This document shows, one piece after another, positions 42,445-53,159 of a stretch of DNA of 64,000 nucleotides. The notes beneath the pieces were generated by a model. It saw only the letters and a program-made list of their open reading frames with translations. It was not told where the DNA came from and did not search any database. Numbering within the stretch: the first letter of the stretch is position 1; every line of letters starts with the position of its first letter. Position numbers and translations under genes: made by a program. This DNA comes from Diplonema papillatum (Eukaryota; Euglenozoa; Diplonemea; Diplonemida; Diplonemidae): the NCBI GenBank assembly GCA_030068145.1, contig JAPJBO010000541.1, positions 62,001-126,000 of the forward strand, given 5' to 3'.

Positions 42445-45400
42445 ATGGCAAGCGCTCCAGCAGCGCTTGTGGAGGAGGCGAAGGACGTTGTCAAAGACGG
42501 AAGAGAAACGGACACAGATTCCGAAAGCTTGCAAGCCGTGCAGGCTGAAGAGATACACAGCGAGGCAGACAGTACGTCTTCTGACACATGGAGTTACTCG
42601 CCTTCCTGCTATGACTCCACCACCGCGAGCAGCGACTCCTCGTTGGCGAACATCCAAGAGCTTGAACCTAGCACTCCCGCCGAATCCACCGTGCAGCGCG
42701 CGAAGAGAAAAGAAAAAGCCAAAAAGCCCCGGAAAAAGGCCCACCGCGTGCGGGCCGCCACCCCGGCCCTGACCGCCCTCGAGAACGAGATGATCACCAG
42801 CGAGCACCTCTTCGCGAAGTGCATGGAGGTCTTCTGCGACGTTTACCTCGACAAGCTGGTGCGGAAGGAACGCCGCAACTCGGCCATCTCGACCTGCCCG
42901 AACATCCCGCACCTCACCGTCGAAGGCCAGCCCCTCGACACTTCCCTGCGGTACGATCCGTTCGCCTCCGCGCCAGCCTCTGCTAGAGCTCCCCGGAAGT
43001 CGGGCGCTTCGAACCCGTTTCAGAACACGCAGCTCGAAAAGTGGCTGGCCGCCGCGAGCTTGGTGCGGAAGGTCAGCGAGACGTTCCTCGCCGAAATGCT
43101 GGCCTGGCAGAAGACCGAGCTCGACCACCACGGCGCGCCGCCTGGCCAGCCGGCGCCGCACGACGACGAAGACTGCGAGAACTGCGCCGCGCACGACGCG
43201 CTGGCGGTGCTCGCCGCCGCCGTCGCGTCGCTGGCCGCCGCCGGCAGCGCCGCGGCCCGCAAGAAGCCGCCGGATGCGTACCTGCTGCCGCTGAAGGCCC
43301 ACGCGGCGCCCGGCGAGGGTCCCCGCACGCCGCGTAGGGGCAACGGCGCCCTGGCACCCGCGCCGTCGGGCGGCGCCAAAAACGCGAAGCTCGGCGCCAG
43401 TCCGAGGGCGCCGGCCGTCAGAACGCCGAGGGGCTCCCCGAGCGGCAGTGCCGCCGCCAGCCCGCCGGGCGGGGGCAGGGGCAAGGCGGCGTCGCCGGCT
43501 TCGTCTCCCAGAGGGTCGGCGGCCGTGAAAACACCGAGGGCAGCGCAAAGCCCCGGCGGCGGGGGTGCTCCCGTCAAGAGGACGGTCTCGGACTCCGGCG
43601 CGGCGCGGGGCTCCGCAGCGACGCATCGAAACACGCCGCCGAACAAGCCGGCGGACGCGGTACCCCCGAGCCCCCGGGGATCGGCCAAGCACGCCGACAA
43701 CCGCACGCGAGCCCTGACCGCCACATCCACCAGCTCTGCGACTTTGTCGTCCGCAGGCTCGAACTACACCACGACGCGCCGCAAGTCAGACGCGTCGAAG
43801 CCCGTTTCCCAATCGCCCACGCACCCTGGCAAGTCCCCGCGTCAGCGCTCAGGCGCCGATGCCCAGCAGCTCAAAAGAACGGTCAGCTCGCCCTCGGTCG
43901 GGTCTTCGGCGAAAAACGGCGTTCTGCGGGGGAACACGGCGTCGTCCCTCGCTTCCGCAGGCCGGAGAAAGAGTAGCGGCAACGCGGTGGGGCAATTCGC
44001 GGACAGGAGGAAGAGCAACGGCAGTCTGACGGCGGCAGGCGGAGGTCGCCGAGGTGAGGCGAAAAGACCTGCGACACCGGAGGGCAAAGTCGCAGAGCGC
44101 CCGGCTGTCGAGGAGCAGAACGCGGCCACGCAGTGCAGCATCAACCAGCCCGGCCTGGGCGAAGGCGAAGGCGAAGACGATGAAGACAGCGAGCGAGAAC
44201 TGCTCGGCAGAAGCAGCAGCACGAGCAGCAGCTCGAGAAACAGCAAGAGCGACAGCGAAGGGAGGGAGGACGACGCACAGAACAGGTTGCAGGGGGCTGG
44301 CGATCCGGCTGCACGTTTAGGGTTCGACCTCAAGAAACAAGCACTCAGAGCAGATAACCCTGTCCCAACGTCGGATGGTACCAGCGAAAGCGCGCAGCCA
44401 AATGGACGTGACCCCCTGCCTCTCCATCAGCTTGTAACACGCGCATCCCCCACGACAACAAACGTCACAAATGAAGCCAGCCTCCCAGATGAACTGACTG
44501 ACAGTGAACCAGGGTCCCCCTGGACAGCTAGCATCTTGTCTCAACGTCGTGTGATCAGCCCGCTACATTCGTCTCCTCTCGCCATCCGACCGCCAACATC
44601 TAACCAATCCCCTCGTTTCAATGTCCTGCCTGGCACCCCTTCCAACCAATCACGAACCCCCGTTTCAAACCGCAGTCAGCAAAACGACCTCTCCCAACCC
44701 CAGTCCTTCCCCTCAGCCCTACCCGTGCCCACGGGAGCAGCGAAGACCGTCCTACCTCAAGTCTCCGATTCTGTCGTCCCCACGCAGGCGTCCACCCCAA
44801 CTCGTCCTCAGTCCAACGAACAAGCAAACAACGCCACCCAAACACCCCTGGGTCCCGCAGTCCTTCTCACCGCCGCAAATGCAAATGGTGGCGACTTTCC
44901 CGGAGAAGTGTCTGCACTGGAAGAGCACGATTCTGACCCCATGAAGGTAGACAGGTCTACATCAACGTCTCATGCGCTAGTAAATCTTGTGGGAAAATAT
45001 TGTGTTACTTCTCAGCAAGCTTCGAAGTCGGGTGCGTTTCTGGTGGCCCGTCTGCCTGATGAACTCAGCGATTCCGACCTTGGGTCCCCTTTGGCGTCTC
45101 CTGTAGAAAAGTCAGCTGTCCGCCCTTCGATTCCATCGCCAATCACACGAACACCACCAACCAACACGGACGGCGACGTTGCCCAGAACCCGAACTCTGC
45201 CTCTGCGCGGTCAGTGGCCAGGCATGCCAGTGGATTCCTTGTTCGAAACGAGAGCATGGCGGTCGGTGCAGGCATGCCATTGCGTAAAACTGCGTCTTGC
45301 ATGCTCTGCCAGTCGCACCGAAAAGATTCAGGCGACTTACTAAGACTGGGCGGCTTCGCCGTCTCGCGGGTTGCCGCAAATCAGGGGCATAGAAGCGAAA

Positions 45401-46461
45401 ACAATGCGGAAGGTGACGAGGCTGCGGAGGCACAGGCGTTGCCGCTCACGCAGACGCATTCAAAGGTTACAGACGCGAACGGGATGGCCGTGGTGGCCCC
45501 GGATGTTGCGTCCGTGCTGGCGCCTGGGGAGACGCTAGTGGGGATCCTCGAGAAGAACTTTAGACGGATGATCGCCTATGCAGATTACGTCACGATGCTC
45601 AATTTCAGCCAGAACGACTCGACGCTGTTCCCGGCGGCCGCTGCGTTCCAAGAAGCCGCAGAAAAGCAGCTTCCGAAGGACGTCGACAGCTCGTTCGATG
45701 GCCTCGCTATTCTCCCGGTGCAACGGCTTTCGAAATACCTCTGCTTCGCGGACAAGTTCATTCAGGTCTGCGATCCTCAAGACCTCCTGCTCTTCCTCCG
45801 ATTGCGGGAGCAGGTGTCGATGGTCGTCAACTACTGCAACACGCGCGCTCGCAATTCCGATTCGATCCGCCGTGTGGGTCACCTGAGCGAAAAACTGCAA
45901 GTTCCCGCCCTTTTGCAGCCCTGCCGGACCGTGTTGTTGGAGAGCACCAAAGCATGGAAAGTCCGCGGCGACATTCGAAAGCGGAAACGCTTGGGCCCCG
46001 ACGACTTTGCGGCGGTGCACGTGTACCTGCTGTCGGACACGTTCATCTGCTGGAAGCAGAAGCGTGGGATCCTCTCAAGAAAGCACATCCAGGTGCCCCT
46101 GTCGTCTGTCCGGATTTCTTCCATACGCGACACGTCGTTTCTCTCGCAAATCTGGTCGCCGCCTACCGTTCCGCCGCCTTCGACTGTCGAACCCGTCTCA
46201 TCCCCAACGTTGCCCCCTCGCGACCTTGACGTGTCTTCCACCTTCCGCGTTGTGACAGACTCCGAGGATCTTGTCTTTCGAGCGGCTAGCCCTACAGACG
46301 CCGAGCTCTGGGCCCACGCCATCACAGCGCAAGTACGTTTGCTTCTCGACAGCGCGCCTGCCGCCAAGAATCCGGACAACAAAAGACAGCGGCGCAGGTC
46401 TTCCTCGTATCACGAGCCAACTTCGCCTCGCCCCAGTGGTCTTCCAGCTTGCTTGCGTTGA
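42445..46461 (+). CDS. RhoGEF (DH-PH) with a giant insertion in the DH domain
   Basis: 1338 residues in one exon. Residues about 105-145 (ALENEMITSEHLFAKCMEVF, then CDVYLDKLV) match the first DH helix. The rest of DH starts near residue 1028 (TLVGILEKNFRRMIAYADYV) and includes LAILPVQRLSKYLCFADKF, the conserved QR-x-x-x-Y helix. About 870 residues of Ser/Pro/Ala/Lys-rich low-complexity sequence separate them. A PH-like domain follows (about 1160-1315: LLESTKAWKVRG, VYLLSDTFICWKQK, ELWAHAITAQVRLLL). DH-PH proteins exchange GDP for GTP on Rho-family GTPases at membranes. Acidic blocks and many SP/TP sites in the insert suggest phospho-regulation. Third positions are strongly G/C. A short upstream exon is possible. 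Confidence 0.85.
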   Translation: MASAPAALVEEAKDVVKDGRETDTDSESLQAVQAEEIHSEADSTSSDTWSYSPSCYDSTTASSDSSLANIQELEPSTPAESTVQRAKRKEKAKKPRKKAHRVRAATPALTALENEMITSEHLFAKCMEVFCDVYLDKLVRKERRNSAISTCPNIPHLTVEGQPLDTSLRYDPFASAPASARAPRKSGASNPFQNTQLEKWLAAASLVRKVSETFLAEMLAWQKTELDHHGAPPGQPAPHDDEDCENCAAHDALAVLAAAVASLAAAGSAAARKKPPDAYLLPLKAHAAPGEGPRTPRRGNGALAPAPSGGAKNAKLGASPRAPAVRTPRGSPSGSAAASPPGGGRGKAASPASSPRGSAAVKTPRAAQSPGGGGAPVKRTVSDSGAARGSAATHRNTPPNKPADAVPPSPRGSAKHADNRTRALTATSTSSATLSSAGSNYTTTRRKSDASKPVSQSPTHPGKSPRQRSGADAQQLKRTVSSPSVGSSAKNGVLRGNTASSLASAGRRKSSGNAVGQFADRRKSNGSLTAAGGGRRGEAKRPATPEGKVAERPAVEEQNAATQCSINQPGLGEGEGEDDEDSERELLGRSSSTSSSSRNSKSDSEGREDDAQNRLQGAGDPAARLGFDLKKQALRADNPVPTSDGTSESAQPNGRDPLPLHQLVTRASPTTTNVTNEASLPDELTDSEPGSPWTASILSQRRVISPLHSSPLAIRPPTSNQSPRFNVLPGTPSNQSRTPVSNRSQQNDLSQPQSFPSALPVPTGAAKTVLPQVSDSVVPTQASTPTRPQSNEQANNATQTPLGPAVLLTAANANGGDFPGEVSALEEHDSDPMKVDRSTSTSHALVNLVGKYCVTSQQASKSGAFLVARLPDELSDSDLGSPLASPVEKSAVRPSIPSPITRTPPTNTDGDVAQNPNSASARSVARHASGFLVRNESMAVGAGMPLRKTASCMLCQSHRKDSGDLLRLGGFAVSRVAANQGHRSENNAEGDEAAEAQALPLTQTHSKVTDANGMAVVAPDVASVLAPGETLVGILEKNFRRMIAYADYVTMLNFSQNDSTLFPAAAAFQEAAEKQLPKDVDSSFDGLAILPVQRLSKYLCFADKFIQVCDPQDLLLFLRLREQVSMVVNYCNTRARNSDSIRRVGHLSEKLQVPALLQPCRTVLLESTKAWKVRGDIRKRKRLGPDDFAAVHVYLLSDTFICWKQKRGILSRKHIQVPLSSVRISSIRDTSFLSQIWSPPTVPPPSTVEPVSSPTLPPRDLDVSSTFRVVTDSEDLVFRAASPTDAELWAHAITAQVRLLLDSAPAAKNPDNKRQRRRSSSYHEPTSPRPSGLPACLR

Positions 46462-47632
46462 CCACCACAGTCTCGCTGACATAAAGACGCACTTTCATTC
46501 CGAATAGCGGTTCTTGTTCGAATGCTGCAAGGCAAGTTGTGATAGCATGGAGCAGCACCGGTTGGTAGTTGCGCAGAGTTCTTAGCTTGAATGAGCTATG
46601 AATGAGAAAGGGTGAACCAAGTGATGAAACTCCGCAAAACCCAGCTTGCTCTCTCCTGGGCTTCCGCGTTAGCTCCAGATTCTCAGAATCTCGTCATCAG
46701 GGCGCCGATACAGGAAGAAACATGAAGAATTGTGGCATGGATGTGAATGAAAATCAAAAACCCAGTATCTGCATCTCCAAACTGAAAGCCGTTGTTCGTG
46801 CATCCTGTGAAAAAAAAAAAGAAAATGAAGCACCAGTAGGAAAGTATGCATTACACGTGATCGGTGACCATTTGGGCACCCTGCACGTGTGAAGCGGATA
46901 CAGAACGAAAACACAGTCACATTCCCAAGTCGTTCTTAGTCTACCGTCTAGACAATAACTCCAACGTGTATACCAACAAAAAGTCGAGAGCGTTTTCATC
47001 CGAAGCAAGGGTTCTGCCACTGGTGTGGTTTTTGACTAGATCGGGGCTGGAGATAATCCAGAGGACAAAAGTTCTGCACTTCCTACACGCCAGTCACCTG
47101 GTCATTCGAAGAATGATCAGGAAAGACTCGTTGCTACTTTAAATGGGTCTTGGCATCATCGGTCGCGGTTGCACTGTCGATCGGCACAAGCTTCACCCCA
47201 ACTAGCCTTTTGCTAGTGTCGTACAACATGATCACAAAACCGTTGGACAAAGAAATCACAACAAGGTTGTTGCAACACGTGATGCCAGCCAGAGCCAAGG
47301 CCACCATATCAGTCAGCAGCATCCGCCTCTTTTCCGGGCTCCGACTGCGAACGAGCTCCTCCGCCTCAAATCAGCCAGTTTGCCTGCCGGAGAAAATATT
47401 GTAAAGACCTGCCCTACAAAATTTGCATCTGGCCCTGAATCAATTGCTGGCGGCTCCCAGGGTAGAGACCCTGCTTCGGAATACATCTAATTGCCACCAT
47501 AACCCGAACAGTGTTGTCCTGCACACCTTATTCGTTATTTGCCACCCACATCGTGTCCTGTGAATCCTCTCATTGCAGGGGTTAAACTCCACATTTGATA
47601 CACAGTTTGTCACCACCCATTTTTTTCTTCAG
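46462..47632. other. region with a probable minus-strand exon
   Basis: On the minus strand 47355-47134 encodes ELVRSRSPEKRRMLLTDMVA and a beta-strand-rich end (NGFVIMLYDTSKRLVGVKL) stopping at TAG; the strand pattern resembles a WD-type propeller blade, but no upstream exons could be joined. A plus-strand frame at 46602-46892 is less convincing. Confidence 0.3.
47134..47355 (-). CDS. possible terminal exon, WD-like strands
   Basis: The codons look natural from GCGGAGGAG to the stop. ITCCNNLVVISLSNGF followed by VIMLYDTSKRLV has the alternating hydrophobic pattern of a beta-propeller blade. The acceptor (GATTTGAG) is weak, and a second open minus frame overlaps upstream. Treat as a tentative exon of an unidentified gene. 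Confidence 0.3.
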   Translation of the reverse strand, partial: LVRSRSPEKRRMLLTDMVALALAGITCCNNLVVISLSNGFVIMLYDTSKRLVGVKLVPIDSATATDDAKTHLK

Positions 47633-48200
47633 AACAAAAAGGAAACCACACACTTCTTCTTTCGCTACCAGCCAGTTCCGTTTTCATACAAGTATTGCGC
47701 TTGCGCGGAAACTAGTGGAAGTGGAGTGGAAAAAGTGGAGTTTCGTGTGCTCAAAACAACTTCAGGCTCGAACACTGGACCGCCAGGTAAAACTATTGTC
47801 GAATTTGGCCACAGGATCCAATGCTGTGTGTACGTAACCGACGAAACTGGACACGAGTGGAGTTTCAGTTCAGGTGCTTTTATGATTAAGTTTTATCCGC
47901 CGCCGTACCCTATCCCGAAGGCTTGTTACTCAACGAACGCCCTGTTAATTAACCCTTTTTTGCTTTATTTTTCCATCAGAAAGTCCGCATGAGTGCCGGC
48001 CTGCCAACGCCAACGTCGAGTTGACGACCGTCCGGGACAGCCCATGCCAGCACGATGCACAAGCCACGCTTCACACCCAAGCACACCAACAAGTGTCCGG
48101 GGCAACAGGCCTGACTCAAAAAGCCCGGCATGTCGTCGCGCAACAAACGATGCTCCACCCGCCACGCCCCAGCTCGGAGACTCTACCACAGCCAGCCTGA
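47633..48200 (+). CDS. two-exon gene of unknown function
   Basis: Exon A starts after a T-rich acceptor (TTTTTTCTTCAG) in phase 0, so a 5' exon with the ATG is missing. It encodes a beta-rich segment (YKYCACAETSGSGVEKVEFR, IQCCVYVTDETGHEWSFSS) and ends at CAG (47873) before GTGCTT. Exon B starts at 47980 after a strong acceptor (TTATTTTTCCATCAG), phase 1, and encodes a Gln/His/Thr-rich, probably disordered tail to TGA at 48200. An alternative donor at 47791 (CCAG before GTAAAA) has the same phase. The beta segment may be a small domain; no family is recognised. Confidence 0.4.
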
Positions 48201-48225
48201 AACAACACCACCCTCGTTGATTCAT

Positions 48226-48400
48226 TCAGAAGTTAGGAGTGTCTGAAAAAGTCAGTCGACGGCGCAGGAAAGGAAAGTTCGGTGGGACAGGTCGCCATCT
48301 CGTCTCACTCGAATCAGCCGCTAGGTTAAAGTCCCCGATCGGCACATCGTCCGGGGTTGTCGGAGAAGGCAAGCCGAAGTTTGCTTTGTGCAGTGCCCAT
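48226..48400 (-). CDS. candidate 49-residue protein with myristoylation-like start
   Basis: On the minus strand ATG at 48400 reads MGTAQSKLRLAFSDNPGR. If a 25-base GT-AG segment (48345-48321) is removed, phase 1, the frame continues ADSSETRWRPVPPNFPFL and a basic end to TGA at 48226. Met-Gly-x-x-x-Ser-Lys resembles an N-myristoylation signal. The frame is open on both sides only in different phases, so the model depends on the tiny intron. Confidence 0.25.
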
Positions 48401-49477
48401 GGGTAAGCAAGCTACGCATCTTTTGTTTCTGCGCATTGAGTCTTTGTCACGGCACTTGTCAACCACGAAGAAGTGTCTTCAGTGGCAAATTCTGAAAACG
48501 AGACCCCCAAAACAAGTTTTTTAGCCAGCACCGGATGTACAGACAAGGTGAGACGACTGGCACAGCTGTTCTCTTGACTTACCACTATGTACAAACTCTC
48601 CTGCCACCAGTTGTGTTTCGTTCTGACCTCCCAAATATCGAGACCTGTGGCTGCAGTCGTATAACAATCACTCATGTTGCTTGTTTTCGTGAACTGCTGA
48701 GCCACCTCTCTTGCTCTCCTCTCTCTCCATCCAACCTTTTCCTTCGTGTTTTGTCGAACCCCCATCGCCTTTGAGGGCTACCGTGTAGAAAAAGTGCCAA
48801 GAGAACTTGCATCCCGGAACCATTGGAAGGTGTCTATAAATCCTGGAGTTTCAAGCGAATTTTCACTCTAAAACAGTGACCGTAGTGAAATACAGAGACG
48901 CAGAGACAACCCAACCCCTCCATTCCACCTGATCCCTGTGATTCGTTCGGCGAACAGTCTGCTTGCCTTCTTCTGCAACGTGTTTATTTAAGAGTGTCTC
49001 CGACAAAAGATTTGCTCGTTTCAACCCGGTTTCACATTTCTTCTTCAATGTGAACAAATGAAAGAAGAACAACGGCAGCGAGACGTATGCGCCAATCGCA
49101 GTCTGCAGTCCTATCTTTTGTTTGTTTTCTGTCGCTACGATTGCCGCCGCACTTTTCTTGGCCAACTCTTTCTTGTGCGATACGCACTCTTCATGAGGCG
49201 TGTCCCAGATCCCCTCCTTTTGCGTTGCTTGTGATCTCACCTTGCATACGATCTCTCGAGTGTTGAAATGTCGACTGAGGCTCGAGCTTTTCGAGGGTCG
49301 GCCAGTAATCGTTGGACCCAGATTCGGTCCCCGACATTTTGGACTACGCAAGCTCTGCCTGACGAATTCAGGTTTGGCCAAATCCGGTTTCTGGCTTGGC
49401 CGGCGGGCTCTGGCTGAAACTTGTTCGATGCGAAAATAGCAACACACAGGTCTCAATAATAAAGCGAAACCCTCAGC
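48401..49477. other. intergenic, contains one dispersed repeat
   Basis: The dispersed repeat sits at 48825. A minus-strand frame at 48863-49489 (208 codons) crosses the repeat and the RidA leader and has an uneven composition; I do not accept it. The end of this stretch is the 5' flank of the RidA gene. Confidence 0.35.
48825..48872 (+). repeat. dispersed ~50-bp repeat, copy 3
   Basis: Reads GGAAGGTGTCTATAAATCC, then GGAGTTTCAAGCGAATTTTC and ACTCTAAAA. The right half matches the 22641 copy almost exactly; the left half is shortened. Confidence 0.6.
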
Positions 49478-49954
49478 ATGTCCGTCCAAGCACGGTTAAC
49501 CGAGCTCGGCATCAAGTTGCATGCTGCGCCCAAGCCTGGTGGCAGCTTCGTGCCATTCGTCCGGACAGGCGACTTGGTCTACGTTTCAGGCCAGATCCCA
49601 AAGGGCCCGGACGGGACTCTATCGCACAAAGGGCTTGTTGGTCGGGATTTGAGCGCCGAGGAGGGGTACGAGGCTGCAAAGGTGGCGAGCCTGAATCTGC
49701 TGGCTCAGATTCAGGCCGCGTGCGACGGGGATTTGGACCGTGTGGCAAGAATCGTGAAGGTGGAAGGCTTTGTTGCCGCTGCGTCGGACTTCACATCGCA
49801 CCCCAAAGTCATCAACGGTTGCTCAGACGTGTTGACGTCTGTCTTCGGGCCAGAGGTGGGGCCGCATACACGGTTCGCAGTCGGCGTAGCCTCGCTCCCC
49901 CTGGGCGTGCCCGTGGAGATCTCGTGCATTTTTGAAATCAGGAACACGAAATGA
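49478..49954 (+). CDS. RidA/YjgF/YER057c-family protein
   Basis: 158 residues from ATG 49478, matching the roughly 155-residue branch of the family: FVRTGDLVYVSGQIPKGPDG, LSAEEGYEAAKVASLNLLAQ, DLDRVARIVKVEGFV, INGCSDVL and RFAVGVASLPLGVPVEIS. The Arg in TRFAVGVA and the Glu in VEIS correspond to residues used by RidA to hydrolyse reactive enamine/imine intermediates from amino-acid metabolism, though this longer branch is functionally less defined (family knowledge). It has a single exon and no targeting peptide is obvious, so it is probably cytosolic. Neighbours give no pathway clue. Confidence 0.9.
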   Translation: MSVQARLTELGIKLHAAPKPGGSFVPFVRTGDLVYVSGQIPKGPDGTLSHKGLVGRDLSAEEGYEAAKVASLNLLAQIQAACDGDLDRVARIVKVEGFVAAASDFTSHPKVINGCSDVLTSVFGPEVGPHTRFAVGVASLPLGVPVEISCIFEIRNTK

Positions 49955-51500
49955 TTTGTGCTTCGCCTTCACTAGGTTCAAAACGCACCTCTTGTCAACG
50001 TTAGCTGCGCTTGCTGTCCGGGAGGCGGGTCCTAATACTCGCAACAGCAGCAAACTTGCTCACAACCGCGATCGGAGACAAAACGACGATGTTGATCTTT
50101 GATGCTGATTAAGAGAGAGGACCCGTAAACCTGCTGTCGTGATCCTGTCAATACCTATTGGCGGATCAGGTTGTTCTACCGGAGTCTTCCCCTCCTTCTT
50201 TTATCTCGCCGGTGCAGCTGCTCTTGTGCTGGCCTGCGGTGCAGAGCGTGCAAATCAACCGCCGCCTGTAAAGGACTGGTTCTGTCTGGCTCGCAGGAAT
50301 CCCTGCAGGTCTTCCGTTCTTAAAAGACTTGATGTTCGCGTGAAACGGCGGCTTTAAATAAGCCGAAAAACGTAGAACAAAGCCAACAAGCCTGGGACCG
50401 GACGCAATTCATGTTGCTCATCGAAACTAGCTGCCGTGCAGTTGCCAAAAAGAAGAGAGCCCGTGATAGATCAGCGACAGCACTCCCCCGTGAGCCGTCA
50501 GCCCGACCGCCCCCCCGGCTGTCAACACACGGACGCACACGCGGTCCCGGAGCCGCCGCTGCACCTCCAATGGAACAACATACGCTCGCCGTAGAAGGAC
50601 CGCCCGGAAACTACTCGGTCTCACTCTAACTCGTCTCTGTCTCTCTTGCTTTTGCTTGGGGTTCAGCGTTACCCCTTAGCTCTCGATACCGACGATGACG
50701 AGAGGAACGCTACTTGGTCTCCCATTCCCGTGTACGAAGAAATACCGCCGAAAGGCCGCGGACTCACTAGTTGATCGCATTGCTGATCCGTATGACATTT
50801 ACGGGTTCCTTGGGTGAGAACCTCCGTTGTCGTAAGAACCCGTGCATTGATGTAGATCGACTACGAATTGAGGATGGGCTCACGCTGAATTCAGCTGTGT
50901 ATATTCCTCATGTATGCGCCTGTGAGCACCAGGTGCATATGACGGCCTGCGAAGGAGGTCACGTGGAAGTCGTTGAACTGATACACTGTCGGCTTTCTTT
51001 TTTTGCGAGCCCAGTCTGAATGCCCGTTCCGCGCCTCTCGTGGTGGCATTCTGCCAAGGGCACTGGTGCGTCGTTCCACAAACTGGAAACTGATTTGCAA
51101 CACAACGGACAACACATACAGAGTGCAACTGCGCAGGCGGAATCAGTTCCGGTTCACACAAGTCCGAAACTGAAGCCGTATCACCTAGAACCTGCACCTC
51201 CGCCACGCGACACCGAGCTTCGTGGGTTCAGGTAGAGAACAACTACTAACCCACCGAACTTAAAAGTGACGAGTGGATTGCGGAACACGTGACAGTAAAT
51301 GAAACAAGTCGTCCAACGAAAGACAAGCAACAAAAACAAAGTGACGTGGCTCTTCTTTTTACGCACAGCCGGTTAAGTAAAATCGCGCACCCGACTCACC
51401 AGGGAGAAAAGTAGCTTTGGGTGATATACCCCCCCTTTTCCCCGTCTGCGCTTCTCCTTGGCTGCGGGCGTGCAAAAACCGCAGCGTGGTGCTTCTGAGA
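49955..51500. other. region with one probable terminal exon
   Basis: Apart from the exon at 50667, I see no gene. A plus-strand frame at 50411-50629 may supply the preceding exon: GCC before GTAGAA near 50590 is in phase 0 with it. Frames near 50771-51235 have random composition. Confidence 0.3.
50667..50774 (+). CDS. terminal exon of an unresolved small gene
   Basis: After TTGGGGTTCAG, 35 codons to TGA encode an acidic, Pro-rich tail (LALDTDDDERNATWSPIPV then YEEIPPKGRG). The composition is clearly unlike the surrounding sequence and the acceptor follows a pyrimidine-rich tract (TCTCTGTCTCTCTTGC). No domain. The upstream exon is uncertain. Confidence 0.35.
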   Translation, partial: RYPLALDTDDDERNATWSPIPVYEEIPPKGRGLTS

Positions 51501-53159
51501 ATGGACGATGATCCTTCCGAAGCAAAGTGGACGCACCGCGCAAACGAGTGGGAGAGGCGAAAAAAGGAGATGATGGCCGATCTGCGCATTGGAGAGCTGA
51601 GGGCGTTCACGTCTGGCGGCTCGAGAACCACGCATCCTCGTAACATGCCGACAGCAGTGCCCACAGCTGCTCGGCCCACAGCTGTGCCTGTGCCTGTGCC
51701 TGTGCTGAATCAGCAGCCTCTCTACGTAGGCCAGTCGGTAAATGATGAGCTGGACCGTGCACTGCAGCGCAAGATGACCGAGCTCGAGTCGGCGCTGAAG
51801 AGCATCGTCGAAGAGGAGTGGCGCGTGAAGTATGTCCTGAGTCCCCGTGTTACCTAATGTTCCGTCACCGAGAAGCACTTGAAACGCTGCCGAGCCGAAA
51901 CGCTCAGAGACAGGGCTCAAGAATATTACTCAGCTGGAGTCTCCCTTTCGTTCACAAGAAGACCGGTCTCGAGGCGAGGCAGCTTTTGGGATCATGAAAA
52001 ATAGCTGCTTTTTTGTTAGCGCGAGTACTGATTACGTCGCTCAAGAAAACACAGGCTCCCGGAGATAGAGTACGGGTTGAAGGAGAAGCACACCGAGCTT
52101 AAGGAGCTGTTCGACCGCAACACGCGGACCGCTCTCAACATCGGCTCGAAGGTGCTCGAAGTTGGCAGTAGTGTGGATTCTCTGAAAAACGACCAGCGAG
52201 AGGTAGCAGCATGGAAGCGTGACGTGGACAAAACACTGCGCGACCATGGAGACGACATTGCGGCCCAGCAAGCCAAAGGCAGCGAGGTAGTAAGAGAGCG
52301 ACAGAACTTAGCGGCGAAGATAAAGGATGTCGAAATACTGGCAGACGCATACAGACTGGCCGAGGTACGAACCGACGCGCGCATGCAAGAAGAACTCCGA
52401 ACTGCCGACAAGAGAAACGAACAGCGCATTGCAGACCTGCACTCGAAGCTCACGTCGACGACACGCTGCCTCGAAGAAGAGAGCGAAGCCGCTCGCCTGC
52501 AATCACGGCGGATTACAGACCTACAGGCAGCCCTCGAGTCGTCTGCAAAGGACGTTTCGAAGGTGAAGAGCAAGCTGCACAAGACCTTAAGCGAGTTGGA
52601 CGGACAAGCAGAAGATATCGAAGAAATTAGAGACAAGCTCAAAACAATGGCACAGTCAACCCATGCAGGTTACTGCCAAGGCTGCCGGTTGGTTATGCAA
52701 GATCTTGAGAGTAAGTTATTTGCGGTCAAACAGTCGATTTGCTTCCTCGACGACGAGGTAAAGCGCGCGAAAGACGAACTGAAACGGCAGCAAGAAGACC
52801 AGGCGGACCGCGCCACACATGCGCCGCTTTCTTCCTTGCCACAAGACGCTTTGCTGCAACAACAACAGCAGCTCCAACAACTGTCGAGGCAGCGGTCGGC
52901 TTCATCGGAGCGCGATGTGACCGGCCCGCGCGTTGGTGACCTGGAGAAGCGGGTGCTCAGTCTGGAGGGAACCGTTGCTGCATTCGATGCGAGGGGTGTC
53001 TCTGAAGCGGTGACGAGCTACGTGGACAACGCCATTGAGCGCGTCATTCGCGAGCACATCTCCGACTTGTGGGAAGAGGTCAAAAACAGGCAGCTGGAAG
53101 CGGACGCATTCAGGGAGCAGATGACGTCTTTCGACCAGAGGCTGAATGACTTGTACTGA
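51501..53159 (+). CDS. coiled-coil protein of unknown family
   Basis: Exon 1, 51501-51829, ends GTGAA before GTATGT; exon 2, 52055-53159, starts after ACACAG; phase 2 matches, giving 477 residues. The N-terminal 40 residues are charged (MDDDPSEAKWTHRANEWERR), followed by a Thr/Val/Pro linker with a PVPVPV run. From about residue 80 to 330 it is near-continuous heptad coiled coil (LESALKSIVEEEWRVKLPEI and on); a second coil covers the C-terminal 90 residues after a Gln run. A CxxC (GYCQGCRL) lies between. Structural role in cytoskeleton or centriole-type assemblies is plausible but not shown. Low-GC third positions fall only in the intron. Confidence 0.7.

Noticed and set aside
42379-43692. 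437-codon minus-strand frame opposite the RhoGEF
   Set aside because: A shadow of the GC-rich low-complexity insert; no domain.
47341-47504. Minus-strand 54-codon frame ending in Cys-Cys, like a Rab tail
   Set aside because: No Rab core lies upstream on that strand, and it overlaps a better exon in another frame.
48863-49489. 208-codon minus-strand frame upstream of RidA
   Set aside because: It runs through a dispersed repeat and has patchy composition; length is near the chance limit.
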